Assembly: GCA_002591725.1 (NCBI GenBank)
Contig: NJAL01000010.1
Location: 1 to 36,534, forward strand
Reading direction: 5' to 3'
Length of the DNA stretch: 36,534 nucleotides
Source of the DNA: Candidatus Didemnitutus mandela
GTDB lineage: Bacteria > Verrucomicrobiota > Verrucomicrobiia > Opitutales > Opitutaceae
The number at the start of each line of letters is the position of its first letter. Positions within the stretch are counted from its first letter, which is position 1. The position numbers were made by a program, and so were the translations under genes. The notes beneath the pieces were generated by a model that saw nothing but the letters and a program-made list of their open reading frames with translations, had not been told where the DNA came from and searched no databases. Of this stretch, positions 1-8,131 are shown one piece after another.

Positions 1-1
1 A

Positions 2-82
2 ATGAGCCATAAGCTCAAAACCATCGAGACCGAGTATCAACACATCAAGAAAGATCAAATCCGGACGACAAAAACGTAGCGC
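2..82 (-). pseudogene. response-regulator receiver fragment
   Basis: Reading the minus strand in the frame that is open from 82 to the window edge gives a receiver-domain core: RPDLIFLDVLILGLDGFEL. This matches the strand preceding the phosphoacceptor Asp, the Asp itself (codon at 46-44) and the following loop (normally LDxxMPxxDGxE). The first 40 or so residues of a receiver domain are missing. The piece starts inside the 3' end of argF, whose own stop codon (47-45) lies over it in another frame. I infer a deletion that removed the start of a downstream regulator gene and the last bases of argF. The rest lies outside the window, so whether more of the gene survives is unknown. Confidence 0.6.
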
Positions 83-1013
83 CTGCTAACGTCGCCAGAA
101 CAGCTTTTTGCACGTGAAGGCGGTTCTCCGCTTCGTCGAAAATAATGGAGCGCGGATTCTCGAGCACAAGTTGTTCCACTTCCTCTCCAGCGTGAGCAGG
201 GAGGCAGTGCATAAAGAACGCATCCGGCTTTGCCGCAGCGAAAAGCTGGGCCGTCACCTGATACCGCGACATAACACGGAAGCGCTCCTTAGCTTCCTCT
301 TCCTTGCCCATACTAACCCACACATCAGTGTAGACAACGTCAGCGTCCTTCACCGCTTCGAACGGATCGGTTGTAAAATGGTAAGTTTTCGGCAGGCCAT
401 CCTGAACGAATTGCGCATCGATACCCGAACCCGGAGCAAACTCTTTGGGACCCGCCAGGCTGATCTTCATCCCGAACAAAGCAGCACCGAGAATCCACGA
501 GCACGCTATATTACAGGAAGTATCGCCCAGAAACGCAATTTTGCGACCGCGCAGCGAAGCGAGATAATCCCCGCCCTTCGCCCAGCGCTCAGCCACCGTG
601 AACGCATCCGTATAAATCTGACAGGGATGAAGAGAGTCCGTGAGTGCGTTCACAACCGGGATCGACCCGATTACCGCCAACCGTTCAACTTCGCGCTGTT
701 CATAAGTGCGCACGATCAACCCGTGAACAAAACGCGAAAGCACCTTCGCCGTGTCCTCAACGGTTTCTCCGCGGCCGATCTGGATATCATTGCTCTTAAG
801 AAAGAGCGAATTTCCACCGAGTTCGTGAATGCCAACCTCAAAAGAAACGCGAGTACGCGTGCTACTTTTTGAAAAGATCAGCGCCCACGTCTGCCCGTTC
901 AAGAATTTTTTGTGGCTGCCACGCTCTTTTTTTAGCTGCGCCGCCAGTGTGAAAATGTCCGCGACCTCGGCAGCGGAAAAATCGGTGTCCTTGAGAAAAT
1001 GGCGCAACGGCAT
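45..1013 (-). CDS. argF: ornithine carbamoyltransferase
   Basis: Cytoplasmic enzyme joining carbamoyl phosphate and ornithine to citrulline, the sixth arginine step. The 322-residue product has the carbamoyl-phosphate loop STRTR (residues 51-55), HPCQ (129-132) and the ornithine-loop HCLPAH (269-274), all diagnostic of the OTCase family. The ATG shares its A with the TGA of argD (TGATG), so the pair is probably translationally coupled and last in the cluster. The normal family C-terminus is reached near KAVLATLAG; the final residues ATFLSSGFDLS appear to be read from a truncated response-regulator gene in the wrong frame, so the tail is probably new. The catalytic body is intact and I expect a working enzyme. 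carA, which supplies carbamoyl phosphate, is also intact in this window. Confidence 0.95.
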   Translation of the reverse strand: MPLRHFLKDTDFSAAEVADIFTLAAQLKKERGSHKKFLNGQTWALIFSKSSTRTRVSFEVGIHELGGNSLFLKSNDIQIGRGETVEDTAKVLSRFVHGLIVRTYEQREVERLAVIGSIPVVNALTDSLHPCQIYTDAFTVAERWAKGGDYLASLRGRKIAFLGDTSCNIACSWILGAALFGMKISLAGPKEFAPGSGIDAQFVQDGLPKTYHFTTDPFEAVKDADVVYTDVWVSMGKEEEAKERFRVMSRYQVTAQLFAAAKPDAFFMHCLPAHAGEEVEQLVLENPRSIIFDEAENRLHVQKAVLATLAGATFLSSGFDLS

Positions 1014-2236
1014 CAGGTAGTCTCCTTCTTTTTCAGTACAGAAACGATGATCTCCGTCGCTTCGTTGAGCTGCGCAAGCGTCGTAATGAGCGACGGCAGC
1101 AACCGAATCGTATCCCCCCCCGCGCCAACGGCAAGCAAACCTTGCTCACGCAACTCCGCAATATACGGCGCTGGTTCAGCACGCAAGACGATTCCGATCA
1201 TGTAGCCGCGACCGGTGACAGCCTTTACCTGTTTCGGAAATTCCATCGCCAGTTTTTCGAGACGGGATTTCCAAACTGCCCCGTTATCCTCCACTTTCGG
1301 CAAGAGCTGGTCCTGCTCGATCACGGCGAGGGTGGCGTTGCCTGCAGCGCAGGCAAGTGATGCCCCGCCAAAGGTCGAGCCGTGCGAACCGGGAGTAAAA
1401 AGACCAGCGTGTTTCTCACCGGTCCATATCGCTCCGATCGGATAACCGCCGCCTAGTCCCTTGGCCATGCCGATAGCATCGGGGCAAATTCCACTGTGTT
1501 GGAAGGCAAAAAATTTACCCGTCCGTCCGATGCCACACTGAACTTCATCGAACATCAACAGCAGGTTGTGCTGATCACAAAGTCGCCGCAGGCTCCACAA
1601 AAACTCCTTCGTGCATTCCGTGATGCCGCTCTCACCCTGCACCGTTTCGATAAGAATCGCTGCTGTGTGTTCATCCACTTGGGCAGCGAAGCTTTGTAGG
1701 TTGTTTAACTCGGCAAAAACAAACCCGGGGACAAGCGGTCGGAATCCTTTTTGGATTTTTTCCTGCGGGGTAGCGCTCATACCGCCATAGGTCCGGCCGT
1801 GAAATGCCATCTTGGCGCAAATAATTTTGATGCATTTGCCCTCTTCGCCAGATTTCTGGATACCATGCAGACGTGCGAGCTTGACCAGGCTTTCGTTCGC
1901 TTCTGTTCCGCTGTTGCAAAAAAAGACGCGGCCCGGGCCTGCTTGCTGCGCGAGCTTACACGCCAGCTCGCCTTGCTGAGGATGTCGGAAAACGTTGCTT
2001 GTGTGCACGAGTTTGCCTGCTTGCTGGCAGATCGCCCCCACCCAGGCTGGGTGGCAATGGCCCAGCGAAAGCGCGCCGATGCCCGAAGTGAAGTCAAGAT
2101 ACTCCCGACCTGCGTCGTCCCAAACCGACACGCCGCTTCCTTGCACCAGTGTGAGCGCGGGACGTGAGTAGTTTTTCATCACATATGCATCGTAAAGCTC
2201 GGCGGTATTGGTGCGAATAAGGGTAGGTTGATTCAT
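1013..2236 (-). CDS. argD: acetylornithine aminotransferase
   Basis: PLP-dependent class III aminotransferase converting N-acetylglutamate semialdehyde to N-acetylornithine; family members often also serve in lysine synthesis. In 407 residues I see the phosphate-binding GTEAN (110-114), the cofactor Asp in FDEVQCGIGRTG (from 229) and the Schiff-base lysine in MAKGLGGGYPIG (K259). Length is normal. It starts 78 bases after argB ends and overlaps argF by one base, consistent with one transcript argC-argB-argD-argF. There is no strong Shine-Dalgarno, only a purine stretch (GGGAAAAG) some distance upstream. Related GABA or succinylornithine aminotransferases are hard to separate by sequence alone; the arg context decides the name. 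Confidence 0.93.
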   Translation of the reverse strand: MNQPTLIRTNTAELYDAYVMKNYSRPALTLVQGSGVSVWDDAGREYLDFTSGIGALSLGHCHPAWVGAICQQAGKLVHTSNVFRHPQQGELACKLAQQAGPGRVFFCNSGTEANESLVKLARLHGIQKSGEEGKCIKIICAKMAFHGRTYGGMSATPQEKIQKGFRPLVPGFVFAELNNLQSFAAQVDEHTAAILIETVQGESGITECTKEFLWSLRRLCDQHNLLLMFDEVQCGIGRTGKFFAFQHSGICPDAIGMAKGLGGGYPIGAIWTGEKHAGLFTPGSHGSTFGGASLACAAGNATLAVIEQDQLLPKVEDNGAVWKSRLEKLAMEFPKQVKAVTGRGYMIGIVLRAEPAPYIAELREQGLLAVGAGGDTIRLLPSLITTLAQLNEATEIIVSVLKKKETT

Positions 2237-2314
2237 AGCAAATTCTTTTCCCGATTCGTTCTCTTAGACCTTCTCAGAGGGAACCGAAAAAGGAGGAAAG
2301 GATCATAACAGTCA

Positions 2315-3196
2315 TCACCCTTGCACGATTTCCGTGCCCGTACCTTTGTCTGTAAAGACTTCGAAGAGTAAACTGTGGGGAAGACGACCATCTACAAAGT
2401 ACGCACGTTGCACTCCGGTCTGGAGCGCGCGCACCGCACTAGTTACTTTTGGGAGCATGCCCTTGACGATCACGCCTTTTTTCTTCAGTCTGTCGACTTC
2501 GCTAACGTTGAGAGTCGAAATAAGCGACTCGGGATTCTTCGGGTCCGCAAAGAGTCCGGGAACATCACTCATATAAACGAGCCGCTGAGCACGCAGCGCA
2601 CTGGCCACGCAGCCAGCAGCGGTATCGGCATTCACGTTGTAGAGTTTCCCGTCGTAACCTTTGGCCACAGGCGAGATCACCGGAATGAAACCGTTACCGA
2701 TTTCCTTTTTGATCAGCTTCACCTTTACCTTGGTCACCTCGCCGACAAAGCCAAGATCAACTGGGGCCCCGTCATCATCCGTTATGAGCTTCTGGCAGAC
2801 GAGCACCGTGTCGCCGGGCTGACCTTTCGATTGAATCTTCACGCCGGTAAGCGTGCTACAGACTTCCTTGTTCACGATTTCATCGAGTGTCTTTTTGACG
2901 ATCGCAATCGTGGCTTTGTCGGTCACCCGAAGGCCGTTGATAAAATTCGCCTGCAAACCCAATGCGTTCATCGCACGGCTGATTGCTTTACCACCACCAT
3001 GCACCACAACGACATTGATACCGACTGCCGCGAGAAACGCAATATCGGTAGCGACGCGCACGTGCATCGTCTTGTCCGGATCGTCCATAAAACTGCCGCC
3101 ATATTTTATGACGAACGTCGAGCCACGGAAGTCCTGAATGTATGGCAGCGCCTCAATGAGAACACGCGCTTTGGTAATGATGTCCTCGGTTTTCAT
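2315..3196 (-). CDS. argB: acetylglutamate kinase
   Basis: Amino-acid kinase family enzyme phosphorylating N-acetylglutamate, second arginine step and often the arginine-inhibited one. The N-terminal glycine loop VIKYGGS, the [10 protein letters not shown] substrate loop and the NVNADTAAG segment are typical. A longer frame opens with TTG at 3208, but the ATG at 3196 is preceded by GGAG at 4-base spacing and gives [13 protein letters not shown], a normal ArgB N-terminus of 293 residues, so I use that start. Upstream lies the dead argJ (3354-4580), which once separated it from argC. Because argJ is gone, the acetylglutamate substrate must come from another enzyme or not at all. Confidence 0.94.
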   Translation of the reverse strand: MKTEDIITKARVLIEALPYIQDFRGSTFVIKYGGSFMDDPDKTMHVRVATDIAFLAAVGINVVVVHGGGKAISRAMNALGLQANFINGLRVTDKATIAIVKKTLDEIVNKEVCSTLTGVKIQSKGQPGDTVLVCQKLITDDDGAPVDLGFVGEVTKVKVKLIKKEIGNGFIPVISPVAKGYDGKLYNVNADTAAGCVASALRAQRLVYMSDVPGLFADPKNPESLISTLNVSEVDRLKKKGVIVKGMLPKVTSAVRALQTGVQRAYFVDGRLPHSLLFEVFTDKGTGTEIVQG

Positions 3197-3353
3197 CGAG
3201 CTCCGCAAAATAAAAGGGAAAGAGACTTAGCCATCTGAATCAGCACGCTTTACAAAAGAGCAAAAGAGAAGAACGCTCGAAAAACTCACGGAAAAACCGC
3301 TCGTATTTTTTACGGGCTCCGCTCTCGGCATTCTTGCATCCTGCCAATCTGAC

Positions 3354-4580
3354 TCACTCGTTTTTGTTGTAGTTGTAGTTCATGATAGTTGATGTAGCCT
3401 TCTGCCAGTTCGGTTGCGAGTAAACGAAACGCACCGTTGTTCAGATGCCAATCAAAGGCGACCGTGAATCTGAACGCTTAGACGATTTTCTTCCACCTCG
3501 TTGTTCAGGTCCAGGTTTGTTTTACCCGCGATCATGGCTAGTGCGCTGTTGTAGAAGATAGAAGATGATAGAACTTCGACTCAATCAGCTTTATTCTGGC
3601 CTAGCCAGAGATATTCGGCCAACCAGCTCCAGTTCTTGGTCTTCGACAAACCACGAGGACTTCACTAGGATTGAATTGTCGATAGCGCGAACGACTTTTT
3701 CGGCGTCTCCGGAAGAAATAGAGCACTGTACTTTCCCTCCATGATCTTCGTGATCTTTTCACCATCGTAGACGATTTTTTCAGCCAACACCTCGCAAACT
3801 TTTCAATCCACACATCGGCCAAAAAGCATGGACCTCACGCAGACTCTTATCTTAATCTTATAGACTACGCTAAAGTCGGAATAGCCGCTTGCAAGCATAA
3901 TCACGGTTATTGTTGCTGTTCATTGTCTTTACCTCCGTAATCCAGTTGAAGGTGCAGGAAACCGCGCGTAACGAAAAGTCGGTCGTTATTAAACGTCGCC
4001 ATGTTCGGCTGGATAATGCCAACATCGCTGGCAAAGCCAGGGATTGTGCACTCTTTGCCATGGTAAGTGAACGTGAATAGTCACAGTTTTCAGCTTCGCA
4101 TCAGAAGCAAAAAATAGCACTCGCAGCTTTTCTCAGTGCACTAGGGTACAGGGTACGACTCTTTTCGGCAATCAAGCACTCGGAGCTTTTGATCACGTAA
4201 CCCATCGGTATTGACTAGCCGATACGGCCGGTCGAGCAAACCAAGAGTGCGGAAAACTTTTTATTGAGTGCAACAGCGGCGCTGCTGCGCCATCGCTTGT
4301 ACACCCCTTCAAGTCGTCGGTTCCGATGCAGGGGGTTGGCGTTGGACTGTTGGAGGGGCAATACCGTGGGCGGGGTTCCGCCCTAGGCAAGGTTTTCCTT
4401 CTTCTCCTTCTTCTAGAACCAAAGCACGGATGTAGCCTTCACTTACGTTCTTTTAGTGTTAGTGATAATAGCGTTAGTAAGAATAGCGTTAGTAAACGTC
4501 CACGGCAGCCGTGCAGGAGCAAAACGAAAAAACAAGCGTGAAGTCAAAACGCTTCAAGTCCTTTTTCTAGCGGATCTCCT
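3354..4580 (-). pseudogene. argJ: argJ remnant (ornithine acetyltransferase)
   Basis: A collinear series of ArgJ motifs survives in shifting minus-strand frames: SNAN and CIG of the NSGNANACTG region (about 4340-4362), VCSTGRIG (4241-4218), IIQPNMAT (4017-3994) ending in the Thr that would be the self-cleavage nucleophile, a damaged FNxITVD segment, LAEKIVYDGEKITKI (around 3800-3741), EKVVRAIDNSILVKSS (3707-3651) and a C-terminal EGYIN stretch, with a closing TGA near 3354. At least four frame changes and several stops separate these. ArgJ normally transfers acetyl from acetylornithine to glutamate (and in bifunctional forms also acetylates glutamate with acetyl-CoA). Position between argC and argB is the expected one. 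Ends are approximate; the 5' end is not defined. Clearly non-functional. Confidence 0.88.
4451..4495 (+). repeat. three 15-bp tandem units
   Basis: Three consecutive units TTTTAGTGTTAGTGA, TAATAGCGTTAGTAA and GAATAGCGTTAGTAA. Units two and three differ at one position; the first has diverged more. They lie in the decayed 5' part of argJ. A five-codon period would keep frame, so it may have arisen while the gene was alive or later by slippage. Confidence 0.75.
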
Positions 4581-4676
4581 AAGCGACACCTACAGTTTCG
4601 AAACCCAGGACACCCGTAATGCCAGCCAAGTCGCTAAGTGGCGGTTAGTTGGGTCATTGAGGACCACAAAACGCGG

Positions 4677-5708
4677 CTAAAACAACCCAGCGGTTTCAGG
4701 GAAACCGCTCCAGAGATTCATGATCTGCACCGCCTGGCCGCTGGCCCCTTTCACGAGGTTATCCACAGCGGAGGTAAAAATAAAATTGTTCGTCCGCACA
4801 TCGTAGATCGCAGAAATGTCGACGCGGTTCGTGCCCATCACGTACGCAGTATCAGGCATATCGCCCGGGGGGAGCAGGCAAACGAACGGGCGGCCAGCGT
4901 AAGTTTTGTGCCAGGTTTCGTAAACGGAGTCGAGCGTCGCCCCCGGAGCAGCAGGCACAGTGATCGTGGTCGCAATGCCTACGCGCATCGGCGCCAGATG
5001 GGGGTTGAGTTGGATGATGGTTTTCGCGCCTGTGAGCAGGGCCAGCTGCTCTTCGATTTCCGCAAGGTGCCGGTGCTTCACCAAGCCATAGGCCTTAGCG
5101 CTTTCGGCTCGTTCCACAAAAAGATAAAATTCGTCGTTTTTCTTACCGGCACCGCTGACGCCACTAAAGGAATTGACAACAATATGCTCCCGCGAAACGA
5201 GACCAGCTTTTAGCAGCGGCACAAGCGGCACAAGTGTACTTGTCGGATAGCAGCCGGGCACAGCTGCGATTTTGATCGTCTCTTGCCACGCCGGGTCGGT
5301 CAATTCCGGCTGAACGTAACGAGCCCCCGGTAAAAGCTCGGGAGCGTGGTGCTTGCCATAGTAGTTCTCGTAGGTAGCAAGATTGGTAATGCGGAAGTCA
5401 GCGCTGAGATCGACCACCCGCCTTCCCGCAGGTACAAGCACCTTGGCAAAATCGGCTGCCCCCCCATGGGGAAGCGCGAGGAACCACAAATCGATGTCAT
5501 TGCGTGCCGCAAGTGCAGCAGCATCGGAATCCACAAACAAGAGCCGGTCAGCCGCAGTGCCCCGAACGGTTGGCATCATCTTCGAAAGCACTTTTCCCGC
5601 GTGCTGACGAGAGGTCACCGCCGCCAAGTTCACCTGCGGGTGAACAAGCAAACGTTTAACGAGAACTTCGCCTGAATAACCCAACGCGCCAATAATACCA
5701 ACATTCAC
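4677..5708 (-). CDS. argC: N-acetyl-gamma-glutamyl-phosphate reductase
   Basis: NADPH-dependent reduction of N-acetylglutamyl phosphate to the semialdehyde, third arginine step. The 343-residue product opens with the dinucleotide fold GIIGALGYSGEVLVKRLL and carries the catalytic cysteine motif AVPGCYPTST; length is normal. The start codon is GTG at 5708 with no convincing Shine-Dalgarno; the NAD fold begins four residues in, so no better start exists. It lies 99 bases downstream of rpsI, with a possible terminator between, and about 100 bases before the remains of argJ. First surviving gene of the arginine cluster. Confidence 0.95.
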   Translation of the reverse strand: MNVGIIGALGYSGEVLVKRLLVHPQVNLAAVTSRQHAGKVLSKMMPTVRGTAADRLLFVDSDAAALAARNDIDLWFLALPHGGAADFAKVLVPAGRRVVDLSADFRITNLATYENYYGKHHAPELLPGARYVQPELTDPAWQETIKIAAVPGCYPTSTLVPLVPLLKAGLVSREHIVVNSFSGVSGAGKKNDEFYLFVERAESAKAYGLVKHRHLAEIEEQLALLTGAKTIIQLNPHLAPMRVGIATTITVPAAPGATLDSVYETWHKTYAGRPFVCLLPPGDMPDTAYVMGTNRVDISAIYDVRTNNFIFTSAVDNLVKGASGQAVQIMNLWSGFPETAGLF

Positions 5709-5752
5709 CTAAAGATGAAGAGCTAATGAAGCCACGACTGGCATTCGCAAAC

Positions 5753-5780
5753 AAAAAAAGATGAACTACTCCCCCAGTAG
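5753..5780 (-). terminator. possible terminator after rpsI
   Basis: On the minus strand a short hairpin CTACT-GGGGG-AGTAG is followed, after six bases, by seven T. It sits between rpsI and argC. The five-base stem and the gap before the T run make it weak, so read-through into argC is plausible. Confidence 0.35.
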
Positions 5781-5807
5781 CAAAATAAAAACATGGATGG
5801 GAACACG

Positions 5808-6206
5808 TTAACGCTTCGAGAACTGGAACCGCTTGCGGGCTCCGGGCTGGCCGGCCTTTTTGCGTTCTTTCTTGCGAGAATCACAGGTAAGGTAACCAGC
5901 CTTCTTCATGATGGTGCGGAGTTCGGGGTTGAATTTCAGCAACGCACAAACGACGCCGTGGGCCACCGCATGGGCTTGGGCGCTGATGCCGCCACCGCTG
6001 ACATTAACGATCACGTCAAACTTGTCCTTCGCATCAGTCGTCGTGAATGGAGCCACAGCCCGGCAGATAAAATTATCGTGCTTGAAATACGACTCGAAAT
6101 TGCGGCCGTTGGCCGTGAGCTTGCCCGAACCGGGCAACAAACGGACTCGAGCCGTAGAAGCCTTGCGACGGCCCGTACCGAGAAAAACAGTGGAATCAGT
6201 GCTCAT
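5808..6206 (-). CDS. rpsI: 30S ribosomal protein S9
   Basis: Small-subunit protein whose basic C-terminal tail reaches the P-site tRNA. The frame is open further upstream, but ATG at 6206 gives MSTDSTVFLGTGRRKASTARV, the normal S9 N-terminus, and 132 residues. The family motif GRRKxSxARV and the closing RKRFQFSKR (usual ending SKR) are present. It follows rplM by 8 bases, the near-universal L13-S9 operon order. No strong Shine-Dalgarno is seen; coupling to rplM may substitute. Confidence 0.96.
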   Translation of the reverse strand: MSTDSTVFLGTGRRKASTARVRLLPGSGKLTANGRNFESYFKHDNFICRAVAPFTTTDAKDKFDVIVNVSGGGISAQAHAVAHGVVCALLKFNPELRTIMKKAGYLTCDSRKKERKKAGQPGARKRFQFSKR

Positions 6207-6214
6207 AGTGGGGA

Positions 6215-6643
6215 TCAAACTTTGATGACAGTTGGGTTGCACGCAGCGTACGGCTGTTCGCTGCCGGAAAAAACGCGGCATTTGGTGAGCATCCTGCGGG
6301 CAAGGCGGTTTTTCGGCAGCATGCCTTTGACAGCCTGCATTACGATAAATTCCGGCTTATTTTTCCGCACTTCCTTCAATTTGCGGTATTTTTCACCACC
6401 GACATAGCCGGAAAAAGACATATAAGAAATCGACTCCTCCTTGTTACCAGTAAGGACAACCTTGCTCGCATTGATGACTATAACAAAATCACCCGTATCG
6501 ATGTGCGGTGTATAGATGGCTTTGTTGCGGCCGCGAATAATATTAGCAATTTTGACGGCGAGGCGGCCCAGTACCTGCCTCTCGGCATTGATCAGGTACC
6601 ACTTGGGCTGGACTGTCTGTTTCTTGGCTAAATAGGTTTTCAT
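6215..6643 (-). CDS. rplM: 50S ribosomal protein L13
   Basis: Early-assembly large-subunit protein, 142 residues, the usual length. It begins MKTYLAKKQTVQPKWYLIN and keeps the L13 signature around VLGRLAVKIANIIRGRNK, the GDFVIVINASKV strand and the C-terminal LPKNRLARRMLTKCRVFSG. First gene of the rplM-rpsI unit. The upstream side is AT-rich and holds the only reasonable promoter match nearby. No internal damage seen. Confidence 0.97.
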   Translation of the reverse strand: MKTYLAKKQTVQPKWYLINAERQVLGRLAVKIANIIRGRNKAIYTPHIDTGDFVIVINASKVVLTGNKEESISYMSFSGYVGGEKYRKLKEVRKNKPEFIVMQAVKGMLPKNRLARRMLTKCRVFSGSEQPYAACNPTVIKV

Positions 6644-6658
6644 TGAGAAAAATCAGAT

Positions 6659-6688
6659 AAAATAATGATTTTTCGTACCTCCCGTCAA
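6659..6688 (-). promoter_or_regulatory. candidate sigma-70 promoter for rplM
   Basis: Minus-strand TTGACG (6688-6683) and TATTTT (6664-6659) are separated by 18 bases and lie just upstream of the rplM ATG at 6643. The implied leader would be only about ten bases, so the match may be partly chance; AT-richness of the area raises that risk. Confidence 0.35.
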
Positions 6689-6955
6689 TAGCGAACTTTT
6701 TTTAAAACTAAGAAATGCCCAGCTTGATTATTACTATTATTATTTATATTTATTATTAAAATTAATAAAATTTGAAAATATAATAAAAACTTATTGTGAC
6801 GTCCCCGCTCCTTTTGGCGACTAATTTCCTTTCTACTTTCTAGCCAACCGCCTGGATGCCGATAGCCGATGTTCCCATCATCGTTCGCAAGCCTAACTGG
6901 AAAACGAAAGTGATAGGACAGCAAAACTCCCCGCTCAAAAATAACAATCCATATG

Positions 6956-6980
6956 TAGAGTAGAGTAGAGTAGAGTAGAG
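6956..6980 (+). repeat. TAGAG pentanucleotide x5
   Basis: Five perfect tandem copies of TAGAG in decayed spacer. A five-base period would shift any frame, in line with non-coding status. Confidence 0.9.
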
Positions 6981-7717
6981 TCTTGCAAAAGACTCTACGG
7001 CCCGAGCTGAGCCGACACATACACCAACTCTCCTTTCTAAGAAACGCTCCCAGACTCGTGAACAGCCAGCTATAAGCAAGCGCCGCCTAGATTGGTTTGT
7101 ACTCGGAGCCGGAAATCATAAAAATAGCTCACGAATTCAGCCACATGGGGAAGTCGTCCATGTGAGAGCTGGCCCCAACCTCGGCTCGCAAACTAAGCGT
7201 TTGCCCGAAAGGGAAAGCCCATTAGTAACTTATAACTTGAGCCCAAGCCGGGGTTCATCCGGATCGCCCACAACAAGCGCATGCCCGTGCCACAAGTCCG
7301 CTCAAAAACCGTTAAACGAGAGCGTCTTCCGATCCAAGTAGCGAGACTACCAGCGCGATCCACGCAACGATTGACTGTGAAGCCAATCCAATCCGGCACA
7401 ACAATGTCTGATACCACTCGACATCCGGAATGGAATGCACCCGGCCGATGAGAGCCAAAGCGATGGGCAGAAGAAAACAAGGGAGCAACGTATTGCGTTA
7501 AAACAGATGTGTTTGGTTCCGTAAAGTTGTAGAGTTGCCGGCACAGTGCAAAGTTCCTCGATGAGAGCTCGTTGCCAGCCGCCGACTCTTACTTTAACCA
7601 CAGGCATTCTTGGTCTTACTGGAGTCCACCCTTGGGGCCTTTCGAGCACACACTGAACACACCACACTAAAAGCAATCCTGATGAAACCATGAGGGAAGC
7701 CTAAGAACACTGCTGTG

Positions 7718-7776
7718 CTATCTAATCTATTACGCTATCTAACCTATTCTAACCTATTACATCTATTCTATTACAT
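7718..7776 (+). repeat. degenerate CTATCTAAYCTATT repeat
   Basis: About four imperfect units built from CTATCTAA, CCTATT and CTATTACA words in a row. Looks like slippage-derived low-complexity sequence. Confidence 0.7.
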
Positions 7777-8131
7777 GTAGCCGCGCTTTTCGCGGCATCC
7801 GGCTGGCATGATGATGCGCAGCAGCTAATTTATCCCTGCCAAGCGGTAGTTTGGTACTGGTCGATCGCCGGGGTTTTGTTCTTGCTGTTTCGCTCTACCT
7901 TCTCGCGTTGGGTAGGTTGTGCTGGCATGGGCCACGCCATTGGGCGTGGCAACATTGCCCTGTTCGCAAGCTGGTTTCTAGTCTAGCTGCGCTGAGCGGA
8001 ATACATCGGGGTAACGCAGTCTGAGAAGTAGCGCCGTCCATGATCTTTTCACCAACTCCCAACGACCTTTCCAGCGATGGGCCTTGCGCGAAGACCCAAA
8101 TGTGCGCATACTTATTGCACCACATAAGGCC

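Larger units (their letters stand above)
6689..8131. other. 1.4-kb decayed spacer
   Basis: No intact gene. 6716-6800 is a nearly pure A/T tract upstream of rplM. A minus-strand stretch 7482-7312 encodes a hydrophobic 57-codon piece containing LLPIALALIGRVHSIPDV and EWYQTLL, suggesting a membrane-protein remnant that I cannot name. A plus-strand stretch around 7865-7985 reads GVLFLLFRSTFSRWVG and ends at a stop; it may be a second membrane remnant in the direction of the downstream gene. Two short tandem-repeat tracts are listed separately. No RNA gene recognised. Confidence 0.5.

Noticed and set aside
108..872. 254-codon plus-strand open frame
   Set aside because: Runs antisense to argF, whose motifs are unmistakable; the antisense product has no family character.
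2286..2306. Perfect AGGAGG on the plus strand between argD and argB
   Set aside because: No plus-strand gene follows; flanking genes are on the minus strand.
2375..3238. 287-codon plus-strand open frame
   Set aside because: Shadow of argB on the opposite strand.
4757..4769. TTATCCACA, a perfect DnaA-box-like word
   Set aside because: It lies inside the argC coding sequence, encoding a normal conserved stretch, and no other boxes cluster with it.
6955..6982. TAGAG array considered as a CRISPR or phase-variation repeat
   Set aside because: No spacers between the units, and no live gene frame crosses it.
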